Positions 18,068 through 28,165 are shown, counted from the stretch's first letter. The stretch is 60,273 nucleotides of DNA from Membranihabitans marinus (GCF_021729155.1 NZ_JAJQYA010000030.1:1-60273), one strand, 5' to 3'. Made by a program: numbers and translations. Notes: generated by a model from the sequence alone, not told the origin.

Positions 18068-18751
18068 TCACTTTGACTCTTTTACCACCACACTCTCCTT
18101 TTTCAATCCATCCATATTAACAGTAAGCCCAAGACTTATGATTGTATTCTTAGGTTTACTCCAGTTTTGATTGTTCATAAGTTTTTTATTTCCAAAATCC
18201 ATAAGACTTTCCTCAAATTGAGCAAAGACAGAATAATGATTCAATCGCCATCCCAATCCAGTCATATACCGCCAATCCTGTCTAATTTGATTTCCTCCAT
18301 ATAATTTCTCAAAATCTTTGTCGAAATGAAGGGCGTAATTAAACGATGCTCCTGCATAAAAGTAGAAGGGATTCATTTTTTCTAAGGTAATCTTCAATGG
18401 AACCTGCGCGTAATGGTTATATATTGATTTATTAATCTCTTCACCAAATGAGCCAATTCTGGCATCAACCTTACTCCCCACTAAACTATACTTAAGCCCA
18501 GTGTGAATGGATAACCATTTATTCTGAACAATGGCAAAATCAGCTCCAAGATTTACCCCTATAGCCATGGGTAATATATTATTACGGTAATTGTCCCATA
18601 TCCTAGGTATAAACTGATTAGGGCTGTTTACCCCATCTAGATAAGGTTCAACATCGCTTCCCGTCAATGCGAGACTAAATTCAAAACGAGATTGACTCTG
18701 AGATAGCTGTGACATCATCATTAACCCAATAACTATTATTAATTTTTTCAT
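18068..18751 (-). CDS. Outer-membrane beta-barrel protein
   Basis: A 227-residue exported protein with signal peptide MKKLIIVIGLMMMSQLSQSQ. The mature part alternates short hydrophobic strands rich in Tyr, Phe and Gly (WLSIHTGLKYSLVG, PFYFYAGASFNYAL, SVFAQFEESLMDFG) and resembles porin-like OmpW/outer-membrane-barrel (PF13568-like) proteins. It ends in a short charged extension (VVVKESK) rather than an aromatic residue. The start was moved from 18793 to the ATG at 18751, because it directly precedes the signal peptide. It lies 52 bp downstream of a lipoprotein gene on the same strand, probably one operon. Confidence 0.65.
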   Translation of the reverse strand: MKKLIIVIGLMMMSQLSQSQSRFEFSLALTGSDVEPYLDGVNSPNQFIPRIWDNYRNNILPMAIGVNLGADFAIVQNKWLSIHTGLKYSLVGSKVDARIGSFGEEINKSIYNHYAQVPLKITLEKMNPFYFYAGASFNYALHFDKDFEKLYGGNQIRQDWRYMTGLGWRLNHYSVFAQFEESLMDFGNKKLMNNQNWSKPKNTIISLGLTVNMDGLKKESVVVKESK

Positions 18752-18803
18752 GATTATTATATATTTAAAAATGGCTGGGCAGAACCCAGCCACGATATTT
18801 TAA

Positions 18804-19859
18804 TTAATTACAAGACTGCCAAAGTTGGGCCCATATTTCTGGATTACCAGTAATAACCCCTTGCGAAGTTCCCCCCGCATATACCAATTTTAAATCTGGA
18901 ATTCCAAGATTTGGATTATAAGAATTAAGTACAATGTGTCCAGCATCTTCGGGTTCAAAAGTTTGTTTTGCGATGCTATTTCCATAATTCACTATTTTTT
19001 TACTAAATGAAATTTTAACTTTGGATTTTATCGTTTGACCATTAAAGACTAGATTAAAATCTTCTGTCTCAATATTGCTTGCTTGGTGGTAGTGAACATT
19101 GCTATAATTTACCCATTTATAGCCACCAAATAGCTTGCCCTTCCTTTTACGAGTTACTGTTTGTAATAAAACTTGTGGTCGATAAAGCCCTCTCTGCGAA
19201 TCCCTAATATCATTTAAGCTCACTTTAAATTCAACTTCTCTTGTAATGTCAGGATTGAAAGCTCGAGCGGTATAGCTGGTGGAACAATTTCCTCTTAATG
19301 TAAATTCAGATTGATTGCCATCAGCATCTAAATAATCTGAATATTGTCCGAGTTCACTTTCGTCTATATTCGTTACTTTATTCTCCATTTCTAAAGGGAA
19401 TAGATATAGCTTATTTTTGTATATTTTCAATAATTCATTTCCCACTTTGACCAAGCCTTTATCGTTGGCTATGGAAGAAAAACCTTCAAATGCATATACT
19501 GGATGCATCCGCTCTTGTGTATCAAAATACCATATTTCATCTTCATGGAGATCGATAAAATTCCAATAGGCTTCACCGTCACCTTGTTCTTCTATACTTT
19601 TCAAAACTTTAATTTTGTCTTCAAATGCTTGACTTGCACTTATAAATCTTGGATTTATATCATGACCAGTTATTTCGCCAACTTGCATTTGTCTATTGAA
19701 AGACTGCATGGCTTCTTCATTCTCAAAGCTTAGATAAGTTGTTGTAGAATTTGACGATTTCAGTAAAGGACCTTCTTTGCTACAGCCCATAAACAAGGGG
19801 AATAAAGCTAGTAAAACACTTGAACGCAATAGCCTAATTGACTTTTTGACTGTAAACAT
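18804..19859 (-). CDS. Lipoprotein of unknown function
   Basis: A 351-residue protein with a lipoprotein signal (hydrophobic core LLALFPLFMGC, Cys at about residue 26). The N-terminal third is helical and acidic (LSFENEEAMQSFNRQM). The central and C-terminal parts look beta-rich, with W/Y-containing strands (GKLFGGYKWVNYSNVHYH). I recall Bacteroidota lipoproteins with a similar FENEEAF-like start, but cannot name a family with confidence. Probably co-transcribed with the barrel protein 52 bp downstream, so both may act together at the cell envelope. A 770-bp AT-rich spacer lies upstream. Confidence 0.6.
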   Translation of the reverse strand: MFTVKKSIRLLRSSVLLALFPLFMGCSKEGPLLKSSNSTTTYLSFENEEAMQSFNRQMQVGEITGHDINPRFISASQAFEDKIKVLKSIEEQGDGEAYWNFIDLHEDEIWYFDTQERMHPVYAFEGFSSIANDKGLVKVGNELLKIYKNKLYLFPLEMENKVTNIDESELGQYSDYLDADGNQSEFTLRGNCSTSYTARAFNPDITREVEFKVSLNDIRDSQRGLYRPQVLLQTVTRKRKGKLFGGYKWVNYSNVHYHQASNIETEDFNLVFNGQTIKSKVKISFSKKIVNYGNSIAKQTFEPEDAGHIVLNSYNPNLGIPDLKLVYAGGTSQGVITGNPEIWAQLWQSCN

Positions 19860-20563
19860 AATTTCAAGTTTAAATAATTAAAAACATTAAGTTAATTATA
19901 TTTTCAATAATGCAAACAATTATATTTAATATTTTTTAAAAACTAATTAAAAAAGACAAAATAAACTAAATAAACTAGTAAAAAATTAGATAAACTTCAC
20001 TAGCTCTTCAATACTCGAGTCTAAACATAGTTACGCCTATCAATATTTATATAAAAAAGAATAAATGGAGTAACTTCCGCCCTGAAAACAAGCAAATTCA
20101 ACAAGATCAGTATTTTAATTTACAATACAAGATCATTAAGTTAAATTAATTTATTTAAAAATACATATATTAATGTATATATTAAAATACATACAACATT
20201 TAATAAATCATGATATTTGGCATAATCACCTCGAGAAAAGGGTGCAATTTTTAAAAAATGCAAACAAATAAAATATTTATTCTATAGGATTTCATGATTT
20301 ACCAGAATAATTATCAAGATCAAGGATAGAAATTAGGCGGATTAGAATCTTTATTTCAAACTATACGATGATAGCAAAAACTGGAATACAAACTAATACA
20401 TTTGGTAAAATAGAGGGAGAGAAAATTATAGACTAAAGTGGAGGATGAAATCAAAAAATATTGAACAATTAACATTTGTATGTCGTACAATATTCAACAT
20501 AAATCCTCATTCAAAAGTGGGACAAACCATATTTATCGCCACATAAAAAAAAATTATATACCT
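19860..20563. other. AT-rich spacer, nothing recognised
   Basis: About 700 bp of very AT-rich sequence without coding potential, dispersed repeats or clear structure. It separates the lipoprotein unit from the sulP terminator. Confidence 0.6.
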
Positions 20564-20600
20564 AATAAAAAAAATAGCGAATACAAATGTACTCGCTATT
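20564..20600 (-). terminator. Intrinsic terminator after the first sulP gene
   Basis: AATAGCGA and TCGCTATT, extended inward by TACA/TGTA past one mismatch, form a hairpin. On the minus strand it is followed by eight T. It lies about 30 bp after the sulP stop. Confidence 0.85.
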
Positions 20601-20631
20601 CTCAATTCGAACTGTTTAATACTAGGGTATA

Positions 20632-22314
20632 TTAATTTTCAGCCATGGTAAACGACTTCATCGACAAAATGTGATTGGGAACTCGCTGTCCTTTCTCTAC
20701 TTCCACTGGTGAGACAATACTAGCATTTGGATCTACTACTGAAGTAACATAATGTCTTGTATTTTCCATTTTATACTCCTTTCGGAAACCTACCAAATCT
20801 ACCTCAATTCCCATATCCTTGGAACCAAAATTGTAGAAATTCTTAATGAGCATCAATACATCGTGGTCAATATATATGGTATTAGAAGCATCAATAACCA
20901 ATTTACTGGACTTAGGCAAGTGAGCAAAAGTTTGCTTAATGGCAGCTTTATTTAAAAAAGATACCTCTTGTGCCAATTCCATATGAATGGTCTCCCCCTC
21001 CTTAAATTCATCTCTTTTGAAGAAGTAAGCCAACTTGAGATTACCTTTAAGAATAAAGAAGATACTTACGGCTAGTCCAACCCCTACTCCAACGAGTAAG
21101 TCTGTGGCAATAATGGCTACAACAGTGACTACAAAGGGAATAAATTGGAATTTTTTACTGTTGTTCCACATGTGAACAAATACCTTTGGACTGGCTAATT
21201 TAAATCCTATAGAGAACAATATAGCCGCAAGTGAAGCCAATGGAATTTTATTGAGCAAATGAGGGATGGAAACCACTGCAATCAATAGGAAAAAACCGTG
21301 TGAAATGGCTGCCAATTTTGTTCTACCACCAGAATTTACATTTGCTGATGTACGAACAATCACAGAGGTTACAGGAAGTCCACCTATAAAACAACTAACC
21401 ATATTTCCAATACCTTGAGCTTTCAACTCCGTATTGGTGTTGGTATATCTTTTCAATGGATCCATTTTGTCCGCTGCCTCAATACATAAAAGAGTTTCTA
21501 TACTGGCAACTGCAGCCAAAGTCAATGCCACTATCCAAACTTGTGGATTTGAAATAGCTGTAAAATCGGGAACTGCAAATTGACCCAAAAATTCAGAGAA
21601 TGAACTTGGCACAGGTAGACTTACCAAAAATCTTTCACTGATGTATAAGCTTGAACCAGTTATTCTAAAACCTTCATTGATCAATACTCCAGTTAATACA
21701 GCAACAAGTGCTCCGGGAATAGCTTTGATCTTTTGTAAAGTCTTGTTTTTCTGAAATAGAATAATTACAGCCAAGGAAGCCAATACAACAACCAAGGCTC
21801 CTGGATGCATAAAATTGATACTCTGAACTATAGATCCGATGACAGGTATATCGCCACTGGAACCGATGTTGAAAAATTGATTTTCATGAATGGAATTATA
21901 CCCTACAGCATGTGGTATTTGAGAAAGGATAATAATAATACCAATGGCAGCTAGCATCCCTTCAATCACATTTGAGGGAAGATAATTTGAAATAATACCG
22001 GCTTTGGCAAATCCCAATAATAATTGAATTCCCCCTGCAATTATACCGGCAAGCAAAAAGGCTTCAAAAGATCCTAAAGTTGCGATGGCCGTCAGAATAA
22101 TCGCCGTTAATCCTGCCGCTGGTCCTGACACACTAAGTTGAGAATTACTTAAACTCCCAACCACAATTCCACCAACTATACCGGCAATAATCCCAGCGAA
22201 TAATGGCGCCCCACTAGCCAGTGCTATACCTAAACACAGGGGCAATGCAACGAGAAAAACGACCGATCCAGAAAGCAGATCAGATTTTAGATATTTTGTG
22301 CTAAATAAACTCAT
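20632..22314 (-). CDS. SulP family anion transporter with STAS domain (first of three)
   Basis: A 560-residue inner-membrane carrier with 10-14 predicted helices and a cytoplasmic STAS domain from about residue 435. The N-terminus DLLSGSVVFLVALPLCLGIALASGAP and the QLSVSGPAAGLTAI segment are SulP signatures. Members carry sulfate, bicarbonate or other anions, often with sodium. Divergence from the other two SulP proteins here is large, so these are not recent duplicates. It sits 60 bp downstream of a Usp-like gene on the same strand, a pairing that suggests regulated transport. Substrate not decidable from sequence. Confidence 0.93.
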   Translation of the reverse strand: MSLFSTKYLKSDLLSGSVVFLVALPLCLGIALASGAPLFAGIIAGIVGGIVVGSLSNSQLSVSGPAAGLTAIILTAIATLGSFEAFLLAGIIAGGIQLLLGFAKAGIISNYLPSNVIEGMLAAIGIIIILSQIPHAVGYNSIHENQFFNIGSSGDIPVIGSIVQSINFMHPGALVVVLASLAVIILFQKNKTLQKIKAIPGALVAVLTGVLINEGFRITGSSLYISERFLVSLPVPSSFSEFLGQFAVPDFTAISNPQVWIVALTLAAVASIETLLCIEAADKMDPLKRYTNTNTELKAQGIGNMVSCFIGGLPVTSVIVRTSANVNSGGRTKLAAISHGFFLLIAVVSIPHLLNKIPLASLAAILFSIGFKLASPKVFVHMWNNSKKFQFIPFVVTVVAIIATDLLVGVGVGLAVSIFFILKGNLKLAYFFKRDEFKEGETIHMELAQEVSFLNKAAIKQTFAHLPKSSKLVIDASNTIYIDHDVLMLIKNFYNFGSKDMGIEVDLVGFRKEYKMENTRHYVTSVVDPNASIVSPVEVEKGQRVPNHILSMKSFTMAEN

Positions 22315-22374
22315 TTTTTATATTTTTATATGAATTACTAAAAGATTTATTATCAATGGATTACTATCTTATTT

Positions 22375-22854
22375 TTAGAATAGATCTGAAATTGAAAATT
22401 GAAGATTTGAAATATCGAATTCATTTTCAGAAAGACATACCTCAAGGGTATTGTCTATACACTTTACGATGTAACTGGTCGGATCGAAACTTCCTTTTCG
22501 ATTAAAGTTGCCCAATCTTTCTGTGGGGATAATAGCTGACACTATCTTGTGTTGCTCGACAAAACGCTTGAAAGCAAGATTGTTGGTTCCCAAAAAGAGT
22601 TCAATTTTTATAGTGTTGATTTCCGAATCGTGCTCCAACAACAGTATATCTAATTGTTCCATAAAGCCTTCATCAGTTAGGTTTTGAATGACGGCTTTTT
22701 GTGAAAAATTAATCTGATCCCAATAGTTTACTGGCATTGAATATCCATGAACAAGAACAATATCCAATACTTTGTTGGGGTGGTTTAAAACTGCATATTC
22801 AATCAGCTGCAAAGACTGGTTACTAAAATCACTGGGTATTAAGATTTTCTCCAT
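22375..22854 (-). CDS. Universal stress protein-like
   Basis: A 159-residue cytosolic protein beginning MEKILIPSDFSNQSLQLIEYAV, the typical first strand and helix of Usp domains (ILIPxDFS). The VDIVLVHGY-like second strand follows (LDIVLVHGYSMP). The ATP-binding G-x-x-G-x(9)-G-S motif is not clear: G-N-F-N-R-K-G-S-F-D-P-T-S is the nearest equivalent, so nucleotide binding is uncertain. It is the first gene of a usp-sulP unit and lies downstream of the two-component genes. Confidence 0.75.
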   Translation of the reverse strand: MEKILIPSDFSNQSLQLIEYAVLNHPNKVLDIVLVHGYSMPVNYWDQINFSQKAVIQNLTDEGFMEQLDILLLEHDSEINTIKIELFLGTNNLAFKRFVEQHKIVSAIIPTERLGNFNRKGSFDPTSYIVKCIDNTLEVCLSENEFDISNLQFSISDLF

Positions 22855-22913
22855 GGTGGCTGTTTATTTTGATGTCAAAATTACTGGCCAACCATTAGAG
22901 AGAAATAAGAGGA

Positions 22914-22931
22914 AAATTAGAGTCAAATTAG
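22914..22931. promoter_or_regulatory. Candidate OmpR-type direct-repeat site upstream of usp-sulP
   Basis: Two AAATTAG heptamers start 11 bp apart (22914 and 22925), 60-77 bp upstream of the usp ATG; a third copy lies at 23060-23066. OmpR/PhoB-type regulators bind tandem repeats with about 11-bp period, and such a regulator is encoded just upstream. The link is inference, and the AT-rich setting raises the chance of coincidence. Confidence 0.3.
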
Positions 22932-23083
22932 AAAATTCAACTCAGGTTTGTATTTTTTGTGAATTTCAAAAATTAAGAATTATTCGTTTAATAATTGAAA
23001 ATGAGGCCATATTCAATCTACATTTTGTTATTTCAACAAAGAAGATTGATATTAGAATGAAATTAGAAAATTCTAAAGACCCT

Positions 23084-24457
23084 CTAAGTAAACTGATTGG
23101 GGAGCAAAATTTTGACAATTGTACCCTTGCCCACTTGGGAACTCAGACGGAGTTGACCGTGATGCATTTTTATAATTCGATAGGCCAATGGCAGTCCAAA
23201 ACCAAATCCCCCTATGCCTCTGGCATTAGAACCTCTATAAAAAGGTTCGAATATATTTTTCAAATCATCTGGGGGGATACCGATACCGTCATCAGATATC
23301 ATGACGCGTAACCCTTTCTCTTGACTAACCAGTTTGATTAGAACCTTTTCATTGTTTGAAAACTTACAAGCGTTGTCGAGAATATTGTGAAAGGCCACTT
23401 CTAAGAGTTTGCGATTGCCCATGACAATAATTTTGGATTCATCGGCTGGCAAATCATTGAAGCCCAGAGAAATTTTATTATTGGGATTGGCTTGATCCAA
23501 TCGCTGTTTCACATCAATTATGACTTCATCTATTCTTACTGGACTTACGGGAAAACCTTTATTTTCATAATCGGTATGAGCCAACCTCAATAATCCATTA
23601 ACCAAATTATCGAGTCTCAAGGCTTCGGTTTCTATTCCTTTTAATACATCGACGTAATGTTCCCCACTGCGTTCTTTATTAAGAGCTACTTCAATTTGAC
23701 CTAAAATTGCAGTTAGGGGATTTCTGAGTTCGTGGGAAGCATTATTGACAAAATTACTCTGCAATTCAAATGATGTTTCGAGGCGATCTAACATATCGTT
23801 AAATGTAACGGTGAGCTCACCTACTTCATCTCTATTTTTGGGTTCTTCTAGTCTCGAATGCAAATTTGTAGCGCTAATTGTATTGACCTTGTGGACTATC
23901 CTACTGATGGGCGACAATGCTTGATTGGCCATATTTCTACCCAATAGCCAAGTTATCAGCAAACTAAACATAAAGCTCACTGTCAATATCTTCCTTAAAT
24001 TCAACAACATCCCCCTACCATATACATCGTGAGCTGATAGAATAATGATAAAATCACCTTGATTATCATGATAATATATACCGGAGAAAAAGGTATCTTT
24101 TATCCGAACATTCGATTCTCCCTTATTCATAATTTCATCAATGAATACAGGATCGTAATTGGAATTTAGGCACTCCTCGTGAATCACATTATTATTGGAA
24201 TCCAGTTGAAAGATTACTTCATTTTCGAAGGGCAATGTTTGAAAATGTTTTCTTCTGATTTCTTCATAAATTTCTACACTTAATTCATCCTCTCCCAATA
24301 GGGTTTGGGCGGCAATGGTCACTCGCTGTTGCAATCGATTATAAAATTCCCTCTCAGTGTATTGACGGGCAAAATGATAGATCAGTAAAAATTCTAGAAT
24401 TTGAATCAGGGTAGTCAATAAAACAAAGACTAAAGTAAGCTTATTTTGAAGTTTCAT
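23084..24457 (-). CDS. HAMP-domain sensor histidine kinase
   Basis: A 457-residue membrane kinase. Transmembrane helix 1 spans residues about 8-29, a periplasmic sensor region about 30-150, helix 2 about 155-173 and HAMP about 175-228. The phospho-acceptor is H242 in NNASHELRNPLTAI. The ATPase domain shows a DNACKFS N-box, a DDGIGIPPDDL G1-box and GGFGFGLPLAYRI. It resembles the heavy-metal/CusS-like group. Its stop is 230 bp from usp, and its start is 8 bp after the regulator stop. Confidence 0.95.
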   Translation of the reverse strand: MKLQNKLTLVFVLLTTLIQILEFLLIYHFARQYTEREFYNRLQQRVTIAAQTLLGEDELSVEIYEEIRRKHFQTLPFENEVIFQLDSNNNVIHEECLNSNYDPVFIDEIMNKGESNVRIKDTFFSGIYYHDNQGDFIIILSAHDVYGRGMLLNLRKILTVSFMFSLLITWLLGRNMANQALSPISRIVHKVNTISATNLHSRLEEPKNRDEVGELTVTFNDMLDRLETSFELQSNFVNNASHELRNPLTAILGQIEVALNKERSGEHYVDVLKGIETEALRLDNLVNGLLRLAHTDYENKGFPVSPVRIDEVIIDVKQRLDQANPNNKISLGFNDLPADESKIIVMGNRKLLEVAFHNILDNACKFSNNEKVLIKLVSQEKGLRVMISDDGIGIPPDDLKNIFEPFYRGSNARGIGGFGFGLPLAYRIIKMHHGQLRLSSQVGKGTIVKILLPNQFT

Positions 24458-24465
24458 AGACTATG

Positions 24466-25149
24466 TTATTCTTTCATAATATACCCCATTCCAATAACGG
24501 TTTGAATTAGTTTGTTGTCGTATCCTTTATCTACCTTGTTTCTCAAATAATTTACATAAACATCAACAACATTAGTACCCATATTAAAATTGATATCCCA
24601 TACATTTTCCAAAATATCAATTCTAGACATGACTTTATTTTTATTGATCAACAAATATTCGAGTAATCTAAATTCTGTTGATGTCAATTTTATTTCTTGG
24701 CCTGCTCTCTGAACACTTTTTGCATTTCGATCCAATTCGAGATCGGCTATATCCAAGATATCAGATTGCTGAACACCATTGCCTCTCCTCCGTGTCAATG
24801 CGCGCAATCTAGCAATAAGTTCTTTAAATTTAAACGGTTTTGTAAGATAATCATCAGCTCCATTGTCAAGACCACTAACCACACTATCGGTATTGCTCAA
24901 TGCAGTAAGTAAAAGAATAGGAATTTCGTGTAATTTCGAGGAACGAATATGTTTTAAGATTTCAATACCATCCATTCCAGGTAAAATGATATCGAGAATA
25001 ATGATATCTATATTTTTTTGTTCCAATAGGGCAAGACCTTGATGACCATTGTATGCAAGAAAAACTTCATATCCTGCTTCTTGCAAACCCTGCTGGATAA
25101 AAGCAGCTACATTTTGTTCATCTTCTATAAGTAATACAGTTTCAGACAT
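24466..25149 (-). CDS. OmpR-family response regulator
   Basis: A 227-residue two-domain regulator. The receiver domain contains the acidic pair E9-D10, phospho-acceptor D53 in ILDIILPGMDG and K in LTKPF. The winged-helix DNA-binding domain follows, with LTSTEFRLLEYLL and the N-V-V-D-V-Y-V-N-Y-L-R-N-K-V recognition region. The frame extends to 25242, but the extra 31 residues are hydrophobic and atypical, so MSETVLLIEDE at 25149 is the likely start. It is followed after 8 bp by its kinase, the normal CusRS-like order. Confidence 0.95.
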   Translation of the reverse strand: MSETVLLIEDEQNVAAFIQQGLQEAGYEVFLAYNGHQGLALLEQKNIDIIILDIILPGMDGIEILKHIRSSKLHEIPILLLTALSNTDSVVSGLDNGADDYLTKPFKFKELIARLRALTRRRGNGVQQSDILDIADLELDRNAKSVQRAGQEIKLTSTEFRLLEYLLINKNKVMSRIDILENVWDINFNMGTNVVDVYVNYLRNKVDKGYDNKLIQTVIGMGYIMKE

Positions 25150-25331
25150 AGAGATGATAAAATATTTATATGTGTTTATTAAACAAAAATAGAAAGCGAC
25201 AAAATTATATTTTTGATTGATAAATAATAGCTTACAAAACATTAAAATATCATTAGAAAATCTTAATGTTGGTGATTTAATATTGACAACCAGATTAATG
25301 ACCTAGTGTCTACTTCTTATACAAGGGTATT

Positions 25332-26591
25332 TTATTCAGGTAAGATCTCCCGATGCAGTGGGCAAGTCATACAATGAGAGCCACCACGAGCTCGAGATAA
25401 CTCAGCGGAAGGTAAGGTGATGATTGTCCTCTCAATCGAGTCTATGTCAAAATTAGGACTTTGTGCTTGTTTCAATAATTCCCTAGCCGGCATTATTTTA
25501 AAACCCAACTTTTTAAATCCTAATTCAGTATGTGTATTTCTATCATAGGTAAGGGCTACTCCTGGTTTAATCACCACTAAATTACAACCATCTGTCCATT
25601 GTTCCCGCTCTTGGTACGGACTCAAGCCATTTCCAGAAAAAACAAACTGGGTGTGTGGATTGACCTGTCTTAAAATATATTCTTTTACTGAACCGAAGTC
25701 CAATACTTTTCCATTCCTATAATTTACTTGCACACTGGAACCAATACCCTCATAGATTAAGGGTTTATAATTGACCAATACATCATCTGAAACCCATGTC
25801 ATCACCGTATCAATATGCATATAGGTTCGGCTAGGAGGAATATTAATCTGGACAACCTTTTCAACCACTTTTCGTTTGAACAATTCCTGTTTTAATCGTC
25901 CAATGGTGTATGCATTGGATCGTTCACTACAGCCCACAAGCAATGTGTCGGTATCCAGCATCATAATATCTCCCCCCTCTATGGCAATTGGTTCACCCAT
26001 CTTTGAAGGCATAAACAATTCCCCATTATTTAAATTTATAATCTTATCGGTATTGACTAGGGGTTTAAAAATTTCATGATTGTAAAAAATAAATTCTACT
26101 ATAAGATTCTCTCTATGTCTAGCCCTCTTAGCGGCTTTGGTCAATATTAAATGATCATTGACCATGACGGCAATATCTCTGGTAAATATAAAATTGGGAA
26201 TAGGATCAAATAGAAAATGGTCTCTCTTCTTATGGTAACCAGTGATCAAAGTTTGAGCTAAATCGACATCGGATAATTCCTCCAAATAAGTCAAATACAA
26301 AGGAGGTAGTCCTTCAGACTGTAGTATTTCACCTAAAAATAAATGCTTATTATCTCCTTCTTTTACCAAGGATTCGCATAGTAAATCCTCAATCTCAATA
26401 ACATTTTCAAGTCCTAAAAACAATGCCAATACATCTACAAAAACCCGATGCTCTTCCAACATTTGAGGATAAAATACAATATCATCAAAAAGTAAATCGT
26501 CGGATTGCTTGGGACTAACACGAGCTATTCCACTATCTGGCCGGTGAATTAACACCATTTTCAAAGATCCAATTTCTGATTGAACTAACAT
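25332..26591 (-). CDS. arcA: Arginine deiminase
   Basis: The 419-residue cytosolic guanidino-group modifying enzyme that hydrolyses L-arginine to citrulline and ammonia. The catalytic cysteine is C407 in GGSHCMTCPL. The other active-site blocks are visible: FTRDIAVMV, EGGDIMMLD and MHIDTVMTWV. Length and motif order match ArcA. The usual partners arcB, arcC and arcD are absent, so it may serve arginine breakdown, citrulline production or acid tolerance rather than the complete ATP-yielding pathway. Single gene. Confidence 0.95.
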   Translation of the reverse strand: MLVQSEIGSLKMVLIHRPDSGIARVSPKQSDDLLFDDIVFYPQMLEEHRVFVDVLALFLGLENVIEIEDLLCESLVKEGDNKHLFLGEILQSEGLPPLYLTYLEELSDVDLAQTLITGYHKKRDHFLFDPIPNFIFTRDIAVMVNDHLILTKAAKRARHRENLIVEFIFYNHEIFKPLVNTDKIINLNNGELFMPSKMGEPIAIEGGDIMMLDTDTLLVGCSERSNAYTIGRLKQELFKRKVVEKVVQINIPPSRTYMHIDTVMTWVSDDVLVNYKPLIYEGIGSSVQVNYRNGKVLDFGSVKEYILRQVNPHTQFVFSGNGLSPYQEREQWTDGCNLVVIKPGVALTYDRNTHTELGFKKLGFKIMPARELLKQAQSPNFDIDSIERTIITLPSAELSRARGGSHCMTCPLHREILPE

Positions 26592-26711
26592 ATTTCAATA
26601 TATTCAATACACTCAAAATAAGCAATATTTCTGTCATACTGAAATATTAAAACACTATAAAAATATAATTCACCAGAGATTCACATTAAATAAAATCAAT
26701 TTAACTACCAA

Positions 26712-27101
26712 TTATTCATAAAACAACTCTGGTTTACCATCTACACATATCACCGATGAAGGAGGTGTAACTACAGCACAGTCATCGTAAACTCCATATT
26801 CGATGTTGTATTTTCTTTGAGCTTCCGTATATTTTTCTACTAGAGCAAAAAGAGTTGCGGTATCCATTTTTATCGAATAGGGAATATATGCAGCTGGACC
26901 GCCGCAGGCCTTAGACCCTATAGGTCGAAACTGCCAATCGGCCTCATTGTCACAAACTTGATTATCGACGAGATTGTCTACTTCTTCCAATTGTTCGACT
27001 AAGAGCTTTAGATCAGTCTCTTGTACACTTAATTCACTGGTCTGGTTTTTGTCACATGCGGTAAAAATCAATACTAAAAACAGAAAAAAATAATTATACA
27101 T
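26712..27101 (-). CDS. Small Bacteroidota lipoprotein
   Basis: A 129-residue protein with lipobox IFTAC (Cys16). The mature part has a short helical acidic region (LKLLVEQLEEVDNLVD) and then the conserved-looking block CDNEADWQFRPIGSKACGG-PAAYIPYS, ending in CAVVTPPSSVICVDG. Four cysteines in the mature part could form disulfides. I recognise this as a recurring type of small Bacteroidota lipoprotein with no known function. Single gene between arcA and oxyR. Confidence 0.7.
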   Translation of the reverse strand: MYNYFFLFLVLIFTACDKNQTSELSVQETDLKLLVEQLEEVDNLVDNQVCDNEADWQFRPIGSKACGGPAAYIPYSIKMDTATLFALVEKYTEAQRKYNIEYGVYDDCAVVTPPSSVICVDGKPELFYE

Positions 27102-27223
27102 CTTTTAAAAATTAAAAGTTGATTAAAAAAATATATCTAACAAATACAAGACGAAGATAAATTTGAATCCGTTGGTATATTCATAATTTTTTCAATAATG
27201 AGCTTGACATTTTTGATAAAAGT

Positions 27224-28165
27224 CTACATCCATTCGACCACCTTCCCCCTATTTTTTTTCAACATAAAATCCGGCAGTGACTTCCGAATCTCATTTCGCA
27301 AATACTCAATCAATCGTTTTTTGGCATAATTTCTATAAGTGGCCACACTCACTTCCCTCACTGGCGCATCACCAGCAATCCATTTGACCCGATTTCGATG
27401 TTCGGGTTGGATATTACCGATTAACAACTCTGGAATCAAAGTAAATCCTCCTTGTAAATCCACCATCTTGATTAGGGTTTCAATGGCTCCACTTTCAAAG
27501 GTAAATTGACGATGTTCAGAATGAAAACTATCGCGACCACAGAGGTTTAGAGTCTGATCTCTAAAGCAATGTCCAGTTTTTAATGTCCAAATATCGTTTC
27601 TATTTAAATCCTTTTGTGGAATTTTTTCCAAATCCATAAACTCGTGATTTTCCGAAACATATACAGCAATTTCTTCGTAATATAGAGCATCGCATTCAAT
27701 TTGGTCATCGTGGATGGGTGTCACTAAAATTGCAGCATCAATGGTTTCCTTTTTTAAAGCTTCTATCAACTGCATGGTCATCATTTCGTGAACATTGATA
27801 ACGAGTTTGGGGAATTTTTTATTGAATTCTACAATAAAGAGGGGCAGTAAATAAGGAGATACCGAAGGGATAATACCGAGTTCAAGCACCCCTTCAATCT
27901 TATTTTGAAAAGAATCTAAGACATCGTGAAGATGATCTCGTTCAGAAAGAATTATCCGTGCTTGTTGAATAAAAGCCAAACCAATATCCGTGGGTTTAAC
28001 CGGCTTTTTGGACCGGTCAAACAAAATAATATTCAAATCTCTTTCCAACTTCTTAATCTGCATGGACAAAGTAGGCTGAGTAACAAAACACTTATCTGCG
28101 GCTAATTGAAAATTACCATAGGTGTGTAAGGCGATGACGTATTCTAATTGTGCAAATGAAAACAT
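27224..28165 (-). CDS. oxyR: Hydrogen-peroxide sensor OxyR (LysR family)
   Basis: A 313-residue LysR-type regulator. The N-terminal HTH is seen in FQLAADKCFVTQPTLSMQIKKLERDL (two segments, residues 19-44). The redox cysteines are C200 and C209 in GHCFRDQTLNLC, the same nine-residue spacing as E. coli C199 and C208, which strongly supports OxyR over a generic LysR. It is divergent from ahpC-ahpD. A large dyad in the shared 105-bp region is a probable binding site for control of ahpC and of its own gene. Confidence 0.95.
   Translation of the reverse strand: MFSFAQLEYVIALHTYGNFQLAADKCFVTQPTLSMQIKKLERDLNIILFDRSKKPVKPTDIGLAFIQQARIILSERDHLHDVLDSFQNKIEGVLELGIIPSVSPYLLPLFIVEFNKKFPKLVINVHEMMTMQLIEALKKETIDAAILVTPIHDDQIECDALYYEEIAVYVSENHEFMDLEKIPQKDLNRNDIWTLKTGHCFRDQTLNLCGRDSFHSEHRQFTFESGAIETLIKMVDLQGGFTLIPELLIGNIQPEHRNRVKWIAGDAPVREVSVATYRNYAKKRLIEYLRNEIRKSLPDFMLKKNRGKVVEWM

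Noticed and set aside
22772-23311. Plus-strand frame of 179 codons
   Set aside because: It overlaps the usp and histidine-kinase ends on the other strand and has no family resemblance or promoter.
23084-25149. Copper resistance system
   Set aside because: The pair resembles CusRS in order and length, but no copper efflux genes are near. Called only as a generic two-component system.
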